NCBI GenBank assembly: GCA_033852165.1
Contig: JAWSUZ010000079.1
Location: forward strand, 1 to 64,000
Length of the DNA: 64,000 bases
Origin: Agarilytica sp033852165
GTDB lineage: Bacteria; Pseudomonadota; Gammaproteobacteria; Pseudomonadales; Cellvibrionaceae
Direction: 5' to 3'
Shown here: positions 9,762 through 21,050 of the stretch, in pieces
Layout: each line of letters starts with the position of its first letter
How positions within the stretch are numbered: the stretch's first letter is position 1
The notes under the pieces: generated by a model
What the model saw: only the letters and a program-made list of their open reading frames with translations
The model's database searches: none
What the model was told of the DNA's origin: nothing
Translations under genes and position numbers: made by a program

Positions 9762-12700
9762 CAGACCACCTCTTCCTCGTTCTCTGTATTTTCCTTCAGT
9801 ATTTCGGCGGTTTGATGCGTTAGTTGATTCTCGATAATTTCTGACATCGTCATAATATTTTCACACGAGAAGATATCTTTTATGCTGACTTTTACCTTTA
9901 ATACTTTTTGTATTCGTGTAATTAATTTTGTTGCCAGTAACGAATCCCCTCCCAGATGAAAAAAGTTATCCGTCAAACTAACCTGTTCAATACCCAATAA
10001 ATCTTGCCATATTTCACACAAGGATTTTTCTACCACAGTCTGTGGTGCAAGGTATTCGCTTTCGGTGCGAGAAATGTTCGGCTCTGGCAAGGATTTACGA
10101 TCCACTTTTCCATTTACGGTTAAGGGAATATTGGGTATCGCAATCACCTGCTTTGGAATCATATAATGAGGCAGTAGATCCTGAAGATAGCTTGCAAGAA
10201 CTTGATGCAGCTCGACTTTAGGCACAAGACTTTCGTCCACGCTGGCAAGTTGATCAGCACTAACAGCCCCGCCAACTAGCGTATGAAAAACCTGTGCCGA
10301 CTCATCAAGAGAAAACACCTGCCTAACACTACGAACATCACAAGCCCCAATCGCGCACAAACCGATATTCGACTGTATTCCATGATTGGACAACACTTGC
10401 CCCAAGTAACCTGATTCCCGGAAACCCTCATTTTCCTGATTAGGATCACCAGTAAAAAATAAGCTAAAAGCCGCCTCAGCCTCTATCCCGCGTTTACTGC
10501 CCAATAACGCAATATTGCTGGACACCGATTCAGCACCGACCGATAGCAAGGCATTTTTAATCGCATCAAATTTATAAAAACCAGAAGCCAGGGTTCCCTC
10601 ACCATTTTCCTGTGATAAAGTTTTGCGTAAGTGAACATAGATTTTCACCTTTAGAGGCTCACGCACGGCACATAGGTGAACCCTTGACAAGATTAATCCC
10701 AAAGCATCCAAAGACGGCGCTGCAGTTAAATATTGACGGTAACTTTTACGCGCAACGGCGTTGATCTTCACCGCTGCTGCTGTATCAGATGTAAAATGAC
10801 ACGCTTCAGGCGTAATCTGAACAATGCGAGACGAAGTAGAAACAGGATTCGGCGCGGACCTGTCCCGTAGTATATGTTCGGTACGATGCCCCCCCGAGTA
10901 CACTGCAAGCAAGCCATGTTGATCCGTCATCTCCGGAAAGCCCCATGCACAAAAATTCGTTATGGGCTCCTCGAAAACTATGAGGCCACTGCTCACATTA
11001 TCGCGCAATAGCTGCGACATATAACCCGCTTCTACCCCACAAAGAGAATAAGAGGCATCGCCGTACACCGGTTTTATTGCGGCGAAATCAGCCACTAAAA
11101 ATACTCGAAAGACTTCTGCCTTTATGCAGTCGCCGTTCATCTCAGTAAACGAAGCGCAGGTTTCTAAAGCCACTAGGTCATGATCTAAGGGGTGGTAATA
11201 ATAATAACCGGATGGCAACCATTCACCGTTCGGTAGTCGCACTTTATTGACAGCGATCTCCACATACACCTGCACCGGGTATAGTGTTCCTCCTGAAGGA
11301 TAAAAAGCTTTCGGAAATATCTGGTCGCCAAATTTTCGCCGATGATAACCACGCAGTAATTCACCTAACGCCATCAATGAAATAGGCTCAGAGGTAAATT
11401 CTTCATAACTATCGTGGCAGCTCTGTAATGGTAGATCCGCCTCTAAGTCCCCGCCTAAATGTGTGCTCGTATAAAGGCCTTTTTCCCGCACGCCTTTTTG
11501 GGCCAACTTGAACGTAACCTTATCGACACCGGCTAGTAATTTAGTCGATTTTTGAAGACTGGTATCATCCTTGGTACTTAGAGATACGGTATCTGGAGAT
11601 ACCGTGTTGCCAACCACATAGGCCACCAGGTTATTCGTAATAGCCGAGGAATGCTTCGACCTTGTTTCGTATGTCGTAACAACGGCTTCGCTGATATCTG
11701 GGTGCGATAGTAAGCGTGCTTCTATTTCACCCAGTTCAACGCGATAGCCTTGTATTTTTACTTGGTCGTCAATACGCCCCATAAATTCGATATTACCATC
11801 GGCTAATAAGCGGCCTCTGTCACCTGTTTTATACAAACGTTTTCCGGTTTCAGGGTGAATGACAAAACTGGCCATCGTTTTTTCATCGTCTCGCCAATAG
11901 CCGAGAGCCAGCCCTACACCACCAATATACAAATCCCCGGTAACTCCCAGCGGGGATAAAGAAAGGTTTTGCTGACAAACATAAAATTGCTGATTAGCTA
12001 GAGCCTTGCCATAGGGAATACTTGTCCAATTTCCGTCAATGCAATTAATTGGATAATAAATTGACCAAATCGAGGCTTCTGTTGCTCCCCCTAAACTGAT
12101 AACAGATGCAGTCGGTACAATTGTACGAATTCGTGCCGGTAAATCTGTTGGGATCCAATCCCCACTCATCAACACCAAACGTAAATCCAAAGATGCCATA
12201 TCCGACCGATTATCTTCAAGATACTCCACTAGCATCTGCAGTAACGCCGGTACCGTATTCCATAAGGTAATTCTTTCAATATTCGATTGTGAACTCAGGT
12301 AATGCAGCCATGCTTGGGGGTCCCGATACTCTTCCGCTTTCGGCAATACTAAAGTACCTCCCGCACCCAACACACCGAAAATGTCATAGACCGACAAATC
12401 AAAACTCAAATTCGAAAGACCAAACACACTATCGTTCGACTCCACTTTATAGCGTTGATTAATATCTTGAACCGTATTCAGTGCGCCTTGATGATCAATC
12501 ATGACGCCTTTGGGCTGACCGGTAGAACCGGATGTAAAAATAACGTAAGCCAAATCTTCAGGTTTAGCGCGCGTATCCAATCGTGACGTGGCAATCCAGT
12601 CTGGTTTTTTTATCCGCTCAGCATATTCAGAATTAACACATCCATCGTTAATGAATACCGTTAAATAGCGATTTGAAATACGACTTTTGTAGCGCCCAGT

Positions 12701-14470
12701 AGTCACAACTTGACTTACCTCACCCGCTTCCAATAACAAGTCAATACGGGCTTGCGGTAAGCTCGCATCTACCGGCAAATACGCTGCGCCAGCCTCTAAA
12801 ATCCCAAGTACAGCGACCACTTGCTGCCAGCCTTTTTCCATGACAACCGCAATTAATTGATTCGCGCATGCACCATTTTCCTGCAATTGATACGACAATA
12901 TCTGACTGCGTTTTCCTAGCTCGTCATACGTTAATGCTTTATCTCTCGACCGAACCGCAACCTTTTTCCCATGAAGCTGAATCTGGCGTTTAAGCGGGTC
13001 ATGTAACAGGCCGACTCCTAGCGCCATCTCTGTATCGTTAACCGAATCAATTAATTGCCTTTGCTCTACAGGCAATTCGACCAATTGCTTACTCTGCCAA
13101 CATTCCTCTTGCTCAAACAAGTTCAAGAATAAGGTTTGTAAACTCGAAAACATCGCGTCTAACATCCCACAGGGAAATAACCCTTCGACACTGTCCCAAA
13201 CCACGTTAAGAGATCCATCGTCCTCACTTAACTTCACATCTAGCCAGACTTGTGACGTCTGAGAAATACTGTAGCCTTCTTCTTCATCATTATTATTAGC
13301 ATCCGTGTTATTACCACGCTCACCGCTGTTTTCTGGCTCTAGCCCTAGAGTACTGGTCACCACGACCGGATAACTCACCGACTGACCACTGTCTTTACGA
13401 AGGGCCGATAAGACTTCAAGTCCATCAAAATATCGACATTCTAAATCCGCCCACAGTTGTTTTTGAATAGCCTTTAGGCGATCACAAAAACGAATACTTG
13501 TATCCCTATAATCCATCTCAAGCAGTGTTAACGAAGTAAAATCGCCCAGAATATTATTCACCTGCGAATGTAACGGAATACGATTAAATAAGGTCAGATT
13601 TAAAGCAAAATGCGGCGTTTCACACCACTGATATAATACTTCTGAAAAGCAGCCCAAAAATAAACTGGTCGGGGTCACCTGAAAACGCCGAGCCATCTTA
13701 AGCAATGGCTGCCACTTCGATCGATCCAACACATAGCTACGGCGTTCAAACCTGGGCTGATCAATTGACGACGGATCTACCGCTAAAGGTAATGCAGGAC
13801 GCGCAGGAAAATCCACGATACGATCTAACCAGTAATCTTTCGATTGATGATATACCGGAAGCTTCATTAGGTTTTTTTCGGCTAAAACATAATCGCGAAA
13901 CGTTAACGATAAATCGGGGAGAACATGTTTGGGATTATCATATAACGCAGAAACCTCCTGAGACAAGATCATCAAACTCGAAGCATCCAGCACTAATGCA
14001 TCCATACTAAAATGAAGAATCGATTGTTTATTCGTTAACTGGCTTATTCGAATATCAAACAATGGCCATTGTTCACCAGAAAACACATGATGAGACATTG
14101 AATCACGTACTTCGAGCTGTTTTGCCTTAGCATCCTCATTCGAATCGTTGCGACAATCAGCGACCGCAATTACATAGTTTGGAACCGTTTTCAACACCTT
14201 TTGTTGACCATCAGATGTCACGACCATTCTCAACATATCATGACGCTGAATAAGCTGGTTAAATGCTGCCTGAAATCGCTCACAGTCCAGGTCGAAAAAG
14301 GGGTTCTCCGAATATAAATGAGCACCAACATTGCCCAACTCAAAATCACCTTTTCGTCCCATCCAATAGGCTTGCTGGATTTTCGTCAGCGGGAAGGCCT
14401 GATATCTATTTTCAGGGTCGGGAGTTAGCGTTTCAAACTCAATAGTTTTAAGCGAATCACGTTCAAGAAA
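9758..14470 (-). other. NRPS module 7 (Cy-A-Ox-T), thiazole from Cys
   Basis: The condensation position holds a Cy domain: DALVLDASS matches DxxxxDxxS, and the later DFTSLTLLE and PVVVTSTLG blocks fit Cy motifs. The A domain code reads D-L-Y-N-L-S-L-I-W-K, the standard cysteine code. The oxidase is embedded inside the A domain between motifs A8 and A9, the architecture known from epothilone EpoB. The expected result is a 2,4-disubstituted thiazole joined to the module 6 residue. Confidence 0.88.
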
Positions 14471-17400
14471 GCTCACTAATTCCTCGACCGTTAGCGCATC
14501 CATAAGTTGGCGCAAGGTGATGTCTTTATCCAGCTTTATTTTCACCGCATTCACTAAACGGACTGCCAGTAATGAATGCCCCCCCAAATGAAAGAAGTTA
14601 TCGTTTAAGCCAACTCTAGACACTCCTAAAACTTCCTGAAATATTTCACACAAGGTTTTCGCTACTTGCGTAACTGGCGCTCTGTATACCTCGGTTAGTT
14701 GATTGTCATCCGGCATGGGTAAAGACTTTCGATCAACTTTTCCATTTTGAGTTAGAGGTAAGGCATCCAACAGCATGATAAAAGAAGGAATCATGTATTC
14801 AGGCAACAGACTATGCAGGTATTGACGAAAGTCACCAGCATCACTTTTATCTGCATCTAAGTGATGATCCTTCACAATATAAGCGATTAAACGCTTATCA
14901 CCCGCCCCCTGATCCCGAGCAACAACCACCACATCCTTAACGACTTGATGATCCAAAAGGGCCTTTTCAATTTCACCGACTTCAATCCTAAAACCACGAA
15001 TCTTAACTTGATTATCAATACGCCCAAGATACGCCAAATCACCATTTGCTAACCAACGCACTAAATCACCGGTTTTGTAAAGACGGTCACTGATACCATC
15101 GAAGGGATTTGGAATAAATTTTTCAGCTGTCATCTCTGGGCGATTGAGATAGCCTTGGGCAAGTCCGACACCGCTAAGGTGCAACTCACCCGCTACACCA
15201 ATAGGTTGAGGCTCACCACGACTATCTAGAACATAGGCACGAGTGTTTTGTATTGCCCGGCCGATATTGACCGTTTCATTGCAAGCGATTTTTTTTACAC
15301 TGGAGCATATTGTATTTTCTGTTGGCCCGTAAGCATTAAAAAATTCGAAACTTTCACTCCATTTATCGGACAGGGTTTGCGGGCACGTGTCACCACCAAC
15401 AATGACACACTGGAGGTTCTGAATATGACCAGGATCAAGCAAACTTAAACTGGAGGGAACCATCATTAAATGGCTTATTTTTTCCCGATTAATCAGGGTT
15501 TCCAAGTAATGGCTATCGGCTATGAGTTCTTTTGCAACAACCACACTTGCGCCGTGTGACAGGCTCATCCAAATTACCCAGCTTGCCGCATCAAAACTTA
15601 CGGATGTGTTTTGTAAAAATCGCGTGTTTTGACCGATGGAAAACCTTTTTGCATTATCGTCCATCAAATTTATCAAGCCTTGATGTGCAATCATAACGCC
15701 CTTTGGATTTCCAGAAGAACCTGATGTGTAAATCACATAAGCAAGTCCCTTAGTCGTTAGCTTTAACGTACTCGGAAGTAAATTTTTAACTGATTGAGAC
15801 AATAGCCGTCGTTTTACTATATCGTTGTCCACGCATAAAGCTTGAGCAGAAGATATAGGGGTTTTCGATACAACATCTGAAGTTGTGATAACTGTTGCAA
15901 GTCCTGCATCCTTTAACATGTAGATTAAACGTTCCTCAGGGTATTCTGAATCTAGAGGAACATAGGCACAACCCGATTTTAAAATTCCCAACATCGCGAC
16001 AACCATATCGAACGAGCGATTTAGACAGATTCCCACTAAGCTTCCCGATTGAACGTGTTTTTCGTTTATCAAATAATGCGCCAATTGATTGGCCCGTTGA
16101 TTCAGATCGCCGTAGTTCAATATCTGATTTTCAAATATCAAGGCAGGCGCATCGCTATTTTTTTCCACTTCTTGTTCAAACAGCTCATGAATACAATGAT
16201 CAGCTGAGAAATCAACCTGAGCATCATTCCCGCGCGCTAATAATTTCTCACGCTCCGACGCATTTAATAAAGGTAAGTCATAAACATTTTTTTCTGGATC
16301 AGTGAGGAAGCCATCTAATAACAGAGCCAAATGGTCAGCCATTCGTTGCATTGTTTCCGAACAAAACAAATCGGTATTATATTCCCACTCTAGCGACAAA
16401 CCATTTCCTGTTTCTACTGCACTCAGCGTTAAATCAAACTTTGCTTGAACGCCTATTTTTTCTACCGGAGCCAAAGTTAAACCTGGAAGTTTCAGTGCTT
16501 TTTTATCATTATTCTGTAATACCAGCATAATTTGAAACAATGGGCTATGGCTCAAACTTCTTTCAGGTTGCAAGGCCTCCACCAGTTGTTCAAAAGGCAT
16601 CTGCTGATGAGAATAGGCATCTAATGCAGTTTGTTTACTTTGTTGTAATAATTCGATAAAAGAAGGGGATCCCGAAATATCGTTACGCAATACTAAAGTG
16701 TTCACAAAAAAACCAATCAATCCCTCCACTTCTTTTTGTTCACGATTTGCAATGGGGCTTCCCACAACGATATCGGGTTCACCACTGTAACGAGCAAGCA
16801 ATACAGAAAATACTGCATTCAATCCCATAAACAAGGTTGCCCCTTGTGCACCACACAAGGCCATCAAACCATCGACTCGAGATTGATCAAGGTGAGAGTG
16901 AAACGCTGCCCCCGAAAATGTTTGTCGTTGGGGCCGTTTATAATCCAACGGGAGGCTATGAACAACAGGTAAGTTCAATAATTTCTGCTGCCAATAATCA
17001 ATATATTTATCCAATACCTCTCCTTGTAACCACTGACGCTGCCAATGCGCATAGTCGGCATATTGAATCGGTAACGGCGATAACGGATTCTCCCTCCCGT
17101 CAACATACGCTTGATACAATTGACTTAATTCATGAATCAAAACTCCCGTTGACCAGCCATCCGAAGCGATATGATGCATTGTCGCCACCAATACGTAGTC
17201 ATTTTCCGACAATGTCAATAGCTTTGCCCGCAGCATTAAATCAGCAGTTAAATCAAAACTTTTTGAAAACTCACAATCAATACCGTTTTGCACTGCTTTT
17301 TCTTGATCAGGCCGATCTAAACCGGACATATCAACCATTCCAAGATCAAACATCTGTGCCGGGTTAATTTTCTGCACTGGCTCATCACCAGCATCGACAA

Positions 17401-17809
17401 AAATCGTACGTAAACTTTCATGGCGACGAATAATCGTAGAAAAAGTCTTCTGCAAAGCAGAAACATGAAGATTACCCGTTAACCGTAAAGCAAATACATT
17501 ATTGTAGAGTGAGCTGCTCTCTTCCATACGATCGAACAACCAAAGGCGAAGTTGAGAGAACGATAGTACGCCCCCCTCCTCACATCGAGAAACAGGCAGT
17601 ATCGTTACGTTTTTATCAGCAGCTTGATCAGAACTTTCCTCACTCATTAAATATTCAATCAATTCATGCTTATTACTTTTTATAAGCGTGATAACCTCTT
17701 TCGTTATGCACTCAGGCTTACCTCGCGTTTTAAGGGTTCCTTTATCGAGATAAACAAATACACCGCTATCAAGAAGCTTTTTAATGACACTCATTATTTT
17801 TATATTCAC
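9758..17809 (-). CDS. NRPS-2: docking-C-A-T-Cy-A(Ox)-T, thiazole-forming subunit
   Basis: This 2683-residue synthetase is the middle subunit. An N-terminal TubC-like docking domain (about residues 5-60) is followed by module 6 (C motif HHIASDG near 211, A core Asp738, carrier Ser1079) and module 7: a heterocyclisation domain with the DxxxxDxxS signature (Asp1270, Asp1275), a cysteine A domain (core Asp1804) interrupted after motif A8 by an oxidase insert (about 2090-2515), and a carrier (GGDSLL, Ser2623). The protein ends in an acidic tail, EEEVVW. The GTG start overlaps the NRPS-1 stop (GTGA) with GGAG 8 bp upstream; an internal ATG at codon 6 is a weaker alternative. Cy plus Ox predicts a cysteine cyclised to thiazoline and oxidised to thiazole while still carrier-bound. 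Confidence 0.95.
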   Translation of the reverse strand: MNIKIMSVIKKLLDSGVFVYLDKGTLKTRGKPECITKEVITLIKSNKHELIEYLMSEESSDQAADKNVTILPVSRCEEGGVLSFSQLRLWLFDRMEESSSLYNNVFALRLTGNLHVSALQKTFSTIIRRHESLRTIFVDAGDEPVQKINPAQMFDLGMVDMSGLDRPDQEKAVQNGIDCEFSKSFDLTADLMLRAKLLTLSENDYVLVATMHHIASDGWSTGVLIHELSQLYQAYVDGRENPLSPLPIQYADYAHWQRQWLQGEVLDKYIDYWQQKLLNLPVVHSLPLDYKRPQRQTFSGAAFHSHLDQSRVDGLMALCGAQGATLFMGLNAVFSVLLARYSGEPDIVVGSPIANREQKEVEGLIGFFVNTLVLRNDISGSPSFIELLQQSKQTALDAYSHQQMPFEQLVEALQPERSLSHSPLFQIMLVLQNNDKKALKLPGLTLAPVEKIGVQAKFDLTLSAVETGNGLSLEWEYNTDLFCSETMQRMADHLALLLDGFLTDPEKNVYDLPLLNASEREKLLARGNDAQVDFSADHCIHELFEQEVEKNSDAPALIFENQILNYGDLNQRANQLAHYLINEKHVQSGSLVGICLNRSFDMVVAMLGILKSGCAYVPLDSEYPEERLIYMLKDAGLATVITTSDVVSKTPISSAQALCVDNDIVKRRLLSQSVKNLLPSTLKLTTKGLAYVIYTSGSSGNPKGVMIAHQGLINLMDDNAKRFSIGQNTRFLQNTSVSFDAASWVIWMSLSHGASVVVAKELIADSHYLETLINREKISHLMMVPSSLSLLDPGHIQNLQCVIVGGDTCPQTLSDKWSESFEFFNAYGPTENTICSSVKKIACNETVNIGRAIQNTRAYVLDSRGEPQPIGVAGELHLSGVGLAQGYLNRPEMTAEKFIPNPFDGISDRLYKTGDLVRWLANGDLAYLGRIDNQVKIRGFRIEVGEIEKALLDHQVVKDVVVVARDQGAGDKRLIAYIVKDHHLDADKSDAGDFRQYLHSLLPEYMIPSFIMLLDALPLTQNGKVDRKSLPMPDDNQLTEVYRAPVTQVAKTLCEIFQEVLGVSRVGLNDNFFHLGGHSLLAVRLVNAVKIKLDKDITLRQLMDALTVEELVSFLERDSLKTIEFETLTPDPENRYQAFPLTKIQQAYWMGRKGDFELGNVGAHLYSENPFFDLDCERFQAAFNQLIQRHDMLRMVVTSDGQQKVLKTVPNYVIAVADCRNDSNEDAKAKQLEVRDSMSHHVFSGEQWPLFDIRISQLTNKQSILHFSMDALVLDASSLMILSQEVSALYDNPKHVLPDLSLTFRDYVLAEKNLMKLPVYHQSKDYWLDRIVDFPARPALPLAVDPSSIDQPRFERRSYVLDRSKWQPLLKMARRFQVTPTSLFLGCFSEVLYQWCETPHFALNLTLFNRIPLHSQVNNILGDFTSLTLLEMDYRDTSIRFCDRLKAIQKQLWADLECRYFDGLEVLSALRKDSGQSVSYPVVVTSTLGLEPENSGERGNNTDANNNDEEEGYSISQTSQVWLDVKLSEDDGSLNVVWDSVEGLFPCGMLDAMFSSLQTLFLNLFEQEECWQSKQLVELPVEQRQLIDSVNDTEMALGVGLLHDPLKRQIQLHGKKVAVRSRDKALTYDELGKRSQILSYQLQENGACANQLIAVVMEKGWQQVVAVLGILEAGAAYLPVDASLPQARIDLLLEAGEVSQVVTTGRYKSRISNRYLTVFINDGCVNSEYAERIKKPDWIATSRLDTRAKPEDLAYVIFTSGSTGQPKGVMIDHQGALNTVQDINQRYKVESNDSVFGLSNLSFDLSVYDIFGVLGAGGTLVLPKAEEYRDPQAWLHYLSSQSNIERITLWNTVPALLQMLVEYLEDNRSDMASLDLRLVLMSGDWIPTDLPARIRTIVPTASVISLGGATEASIWSIYYPINCIDGNWTSIPYGKALANQQFYVCQQNLSLSPLGVTGDLYIGGVGLALGYWRDDEKTMASFVIHPETGKRLYKTGDRGRLLADGNIEFMGRIDDQVKIQGYRVELGEIEARLLSHPDISEAVVTTYETRSKHSSAITNNLVAYVVGNTVSPDTVSLSTKDDTSLQKSTKLLAGVDKVTFKLAQKGVREKGLYTSTHLGGDLEADLPLQSCHDSYEEFTSEPISLMALGELLRGYHRRKFGDQIFPKAFYPSGGTLYPVQVYVEIAVNKVRLPNGEWLPSGYYYYHPLDHDLVALETCASFTEMNGDCIKAEVFRVFLVADFAAIKPVYGDASYSLCGVEAGYMSQLLRDNVSSGLIVFEEPITNFCAWGFPEMTDQHGLLAVYSGGHRTEHILRDRSAPNPVSTSSRIVQITPEACHFTSDTAAAVKINAVARKSYRQYLTAAPSLDALGLILSRVHLCAVREPLKVKIYVHLRKTLSQENGEGTLASGFYKFDAIKNALLSVGAESVSSNIALLGSKRGIEAEAAFSLFFTGDPNQENEGFRESGYLGQVLSNHGIQSNIGLCAIGACDVRSVRQVFSLDESAQVFHTLVGGAVSADQLASVDESLVPKVELHQVLASYLQDLLPHYMIPKQVIAIPNIPLTVNGKVDRKSLPEPNISRTESEYLAPQTVVEKSLCEIWQDLLGIEQVSLTDNFFHLGGDSLLATKLITRIQKVLKVKVSIKDIFSCENIMTMSEIIENQLTHQTAEILKENTENEEEVVW
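10264..11542 (-). other. Ox domain: FMN-dependent thiazoline oxidase insert
   Basis: About 425 residues inserted in the module 7 A domain resemble SagB/McbC-type nitroreductase-fold dehydrogenases: FYPSGGTLYPVQVYV (flavin-contact segment), GYMSQLL and NIGLCAIG. There appear to be two nitroreductase-like halves, as in other NRPS oxidase inserts. The domain should oxidise thiazoline to thiazole using FMN. Confidence 0.85.
14470..17620 (-). other. NRPS module 6 (C-A-T), substrate X
   Basis: The A domain code reads D-A-W-M-I-G-A-I-C-K, identical to that of module 4; the A domains also share long near-identical stretches (for example VSFDAASWVIWMSLSHGAS). It resembles aromatic/large hydrophobic codes (Phe: DAWTIAAICK) but does not match one I can name. 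The C domain has an intact HHIASDGWS and accepts the chain from NRPS-1. Confidence 0.75.
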
Positions 17810-20800
17810 CAGCTTAACTCCGCCTCACCTTCCGTTTCTTTACTTAACAACTCTTTTTGCTTAAGCAAGAGATATCGATCAATTAATTCAGACATCATGC
17901 GAATATTTTCACACGAAAAAACCTCTCGGATCGTTAATTTAATGCCCAGGACATCATTAACTTTCACCAACAGCTTGGTTGCCAACAAAGAGTTCCCCCC
18001 TAAATGGAAAAAGTTATCCGATAGCCCAATACGTTCCACATCTAACATATCTCGATAGATGTCGCACAAAATACGCTGCGTTTCCGTTTCGGAAGCCTCG
18101 TATTCAGCTTGATCAATACGGTCTACCGTTGAAGCAGACAAAGCCAATCGATCCACTTTACGATTGGGCGTTAACGGCATTTCATCCAACGAGACAAATA
18201 TAGCTGGAATCATATAGTTCGGAAGTCGGTCGGCCACTAATGTTCTTAGCGATTGAGCAGTAAGATCACCCCGGCTGGCAGAACAGTTTTTTATCACATA
18301 AAAACACACCAACTGATCAATACCCTGATGATCTTTATTCGTCACAACAACGACCTCGTCAATAGCATCATGAGACCTTAATACACCTTCCACCTCGGCC
18401 AACTCAATTCGAAAGCCGCGTATATTGACCTGAAAGTCATCGCGGCCTATAAATTCGATTTCACCATTGGACAGATAGCGCCCCAAATCTCCAGTCTTAT
18501 ATAAACGTTCTTCAGCCGTATTTGAGAATGGATTTTGAATGAATTTTTCACGTGTTTCTTCCGGCTGATTGACATAGCCTTTCGCCAATCCGATACCTCC
18601 CGTATAAATTTCCGCAACAACACCTACCGGAACCGGTTGTAATTGTTTATCCAGTAAATACATTGTCGTATTGGGAAATGCTCTACCGATCGATAATCGC
18701 TGCCCTGACTGTTGATATTCATATAGCGTTGAACCAATTGACACTTCAGTATTACCATACATATTTAGAAAACGTCGACCGCCTTCAGCCCAGCGTAATA
18801 CCACTTCATCATTACACGGCTCAGCAGACGAAATAATTATCTGTAAACTTTTGGCAATATGATCGATTGGTAAAGCGCATAATACCGATACAGGCCAGGT
18901 CGCCGTGGTAATCTGCTCACGCTCAATGAGTTGATACAAAGCGTCACCCGGTAATGATTCTTCCTCTGTTACCTGGTATAAAGTGGCCCCAGCAACCCAG
19001 GCCATAAAACTATTCCATATAGAGATCGAGAAGCTCAGCGACGCAAACTGTAAGATACGCGACTTTTCACTCAGTAAATTCCAGTGACTATGAGCAAGCG
19101 GCATGTTTCGCAAACTTTTATGAGCAACCAAAATTCCCTTTGGTTTTCCGGTCGAACCCGAAGTAAATAATATATATGCAGAATGTTCTGCCCCCGTTAA
19201 ATGCGTTGGGTTGTCAGTAGAAGCCTCGGCCCATCGTTCATCACCCTGATCCACGCATACAAACTGTGCGGATGATTCGGGCAATCTCTCTACCAGTAAT
19301 TGCTCGGTCAATATCACCGTAGGTTTCGCCACCGCTAACATATGCCCCAAATGTTCCTTTGGGTAGGCAGGGTCCAACGGTACATAGGTTCCGCCAGATT
19401 TTAAAACCGCGAGTAGACTCAGTCCCATCCATGCTGAACGCCCTACGCAAACACCCACCCTAACTTCAGGGCCAACACCTTGATCGCGTAACCAATGTGC
19501 CATTTGATTCGCTTTCGCATTTAATGACGCATAGCTATACCGTTCTTCACCGCAAATATAGGCCGATTTTTCAGGTAATCTCGCAGCTGATGCTTCAAAG
19601 AGTGTATGAATACATTCATCTTCTGGATACGCCATTGTTGTATCGTTCCAACACGACAACTGTCGCTGCTCATGCTCAGACAAAAACCCCAACAACCCAA
19701 CAGCTTGCGTGGGAGTTTTCATGGCCTCGGTTAACAGCTGAACATAATGCCGAATAAAGCGTTGAATCGTTTCTTTACAAAATAGATCCGTCGCATAAGC
19801 AAACTCACCACGAATACCTTCCGCCGTTTCCATTAACGAAACATTGAGGTCCAGCTCTACCGTTGATTGCGATGAAAAAGGGAAAGGCTCTATCTCAAGC
19901 CCCGTTAGCTCAACCCCCTCTCCTCTGGCTTGATTGTGCAGGCGGAACATCACTTGAAAGATTGGCGGGACACCCAAACTTCGTTCAGGATTAACGGCAT
20001 CAACTACGCTATCAAACGGTACATCCGCATGAGAAAACGCATCTAAGGCTGTGTCTTTCACCTGTTGCACAATCGTATTAAAGTCTTCATCTCTCGATAC
20101 CTCACAACGCAGCACTACGGTATTTACAAAACATCCCACCAACTCTTCCAAAACGGGTTGTGGCCGATTAGCAATTGCGGTGCCTAGCGGAATATCGGTA
20201 GTGCGTGTATAGCGTGATAATAAAATTGCCATACCGCTTAATACAACATGGAAAAGCGTAACCCCTTGAGATGATGCGTATGACGATAAGGCTTTACTGA
20301 GTAAAGCCGGTATAACAATTTCACAGCTATCACCGCAATAGCTCTGCATTGGCGGTCGCGTATAATCCGTCGGCAAATCTATCAATGGCGCCAATCCATT
20401 TAACTTTTCTTTCCAATACGCACACTGAGTCTGGTAAATTTCGCCCATGAAGGTTTGCTGCTGCCAAACAGCATAATCACCATATTGAATCGGTAACGGC
20501 GGCAATTCACTGTCAACACCGAAACAAAAAGTATCGTAAAGTTGCGCTAACTCTCGCAACAATATATCCATCGACCAACCATCCATAACGGTATGGTGAG
20601 ACACAATACTCAACACATTTTCATTATTCCCGAGGCAAAATAACTTAACACGAAATGCCGGCTCTTGATCCAGAATAAACACTCTTGTCGCTTCCTGACG
20701 TACCAGATCCGTCACATCCCTTGCATGAGTATTGACGAGGGGTAATACCCAGGGACTGATCGCATCGACCACTTGGTAAGGATCCGATTCAATCAAGACC

Positions 20801-21050
20801 AAACGCGTTCTTAAATTTTCATGACGGGAAATGAGTGTTTGAAAACTTTTTTCAAGGGCATCGATATTCACGACACCCTTTAATCGAAGCGTTAAAGCCG
20901 AGTTATAAGTAGCGCTTCCGTCCTCTAACTGATATAGAAACCAGTAAGATTTTTGAACAAAAGACAGGGGGATTAGCTGATCTTTCTTTCTCGGGAATAT
21001 AGTAGAAGCCATATTGCCTTGAAGGTTCAGATCAATAAATAGAGCCAGTT
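17806..21050 (-). other. NRPS module 5 (C-A-T) with Asp235-less A domain
   Basis: The A core reads FSISIW: Ser4960 replaces the alpha-amino-binding Asp. The code by eye is S-I-W-T-I-S-M-I-G-K, one position different from module 9. The C domain has HHTVMDGWS and belongs with that of module 9. The carrier motif is GGNSLLATK rather than the usual GGHSL. The tail after the carrier is the presumed docking peptide for NRPS-2. Confidence 0.8.
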
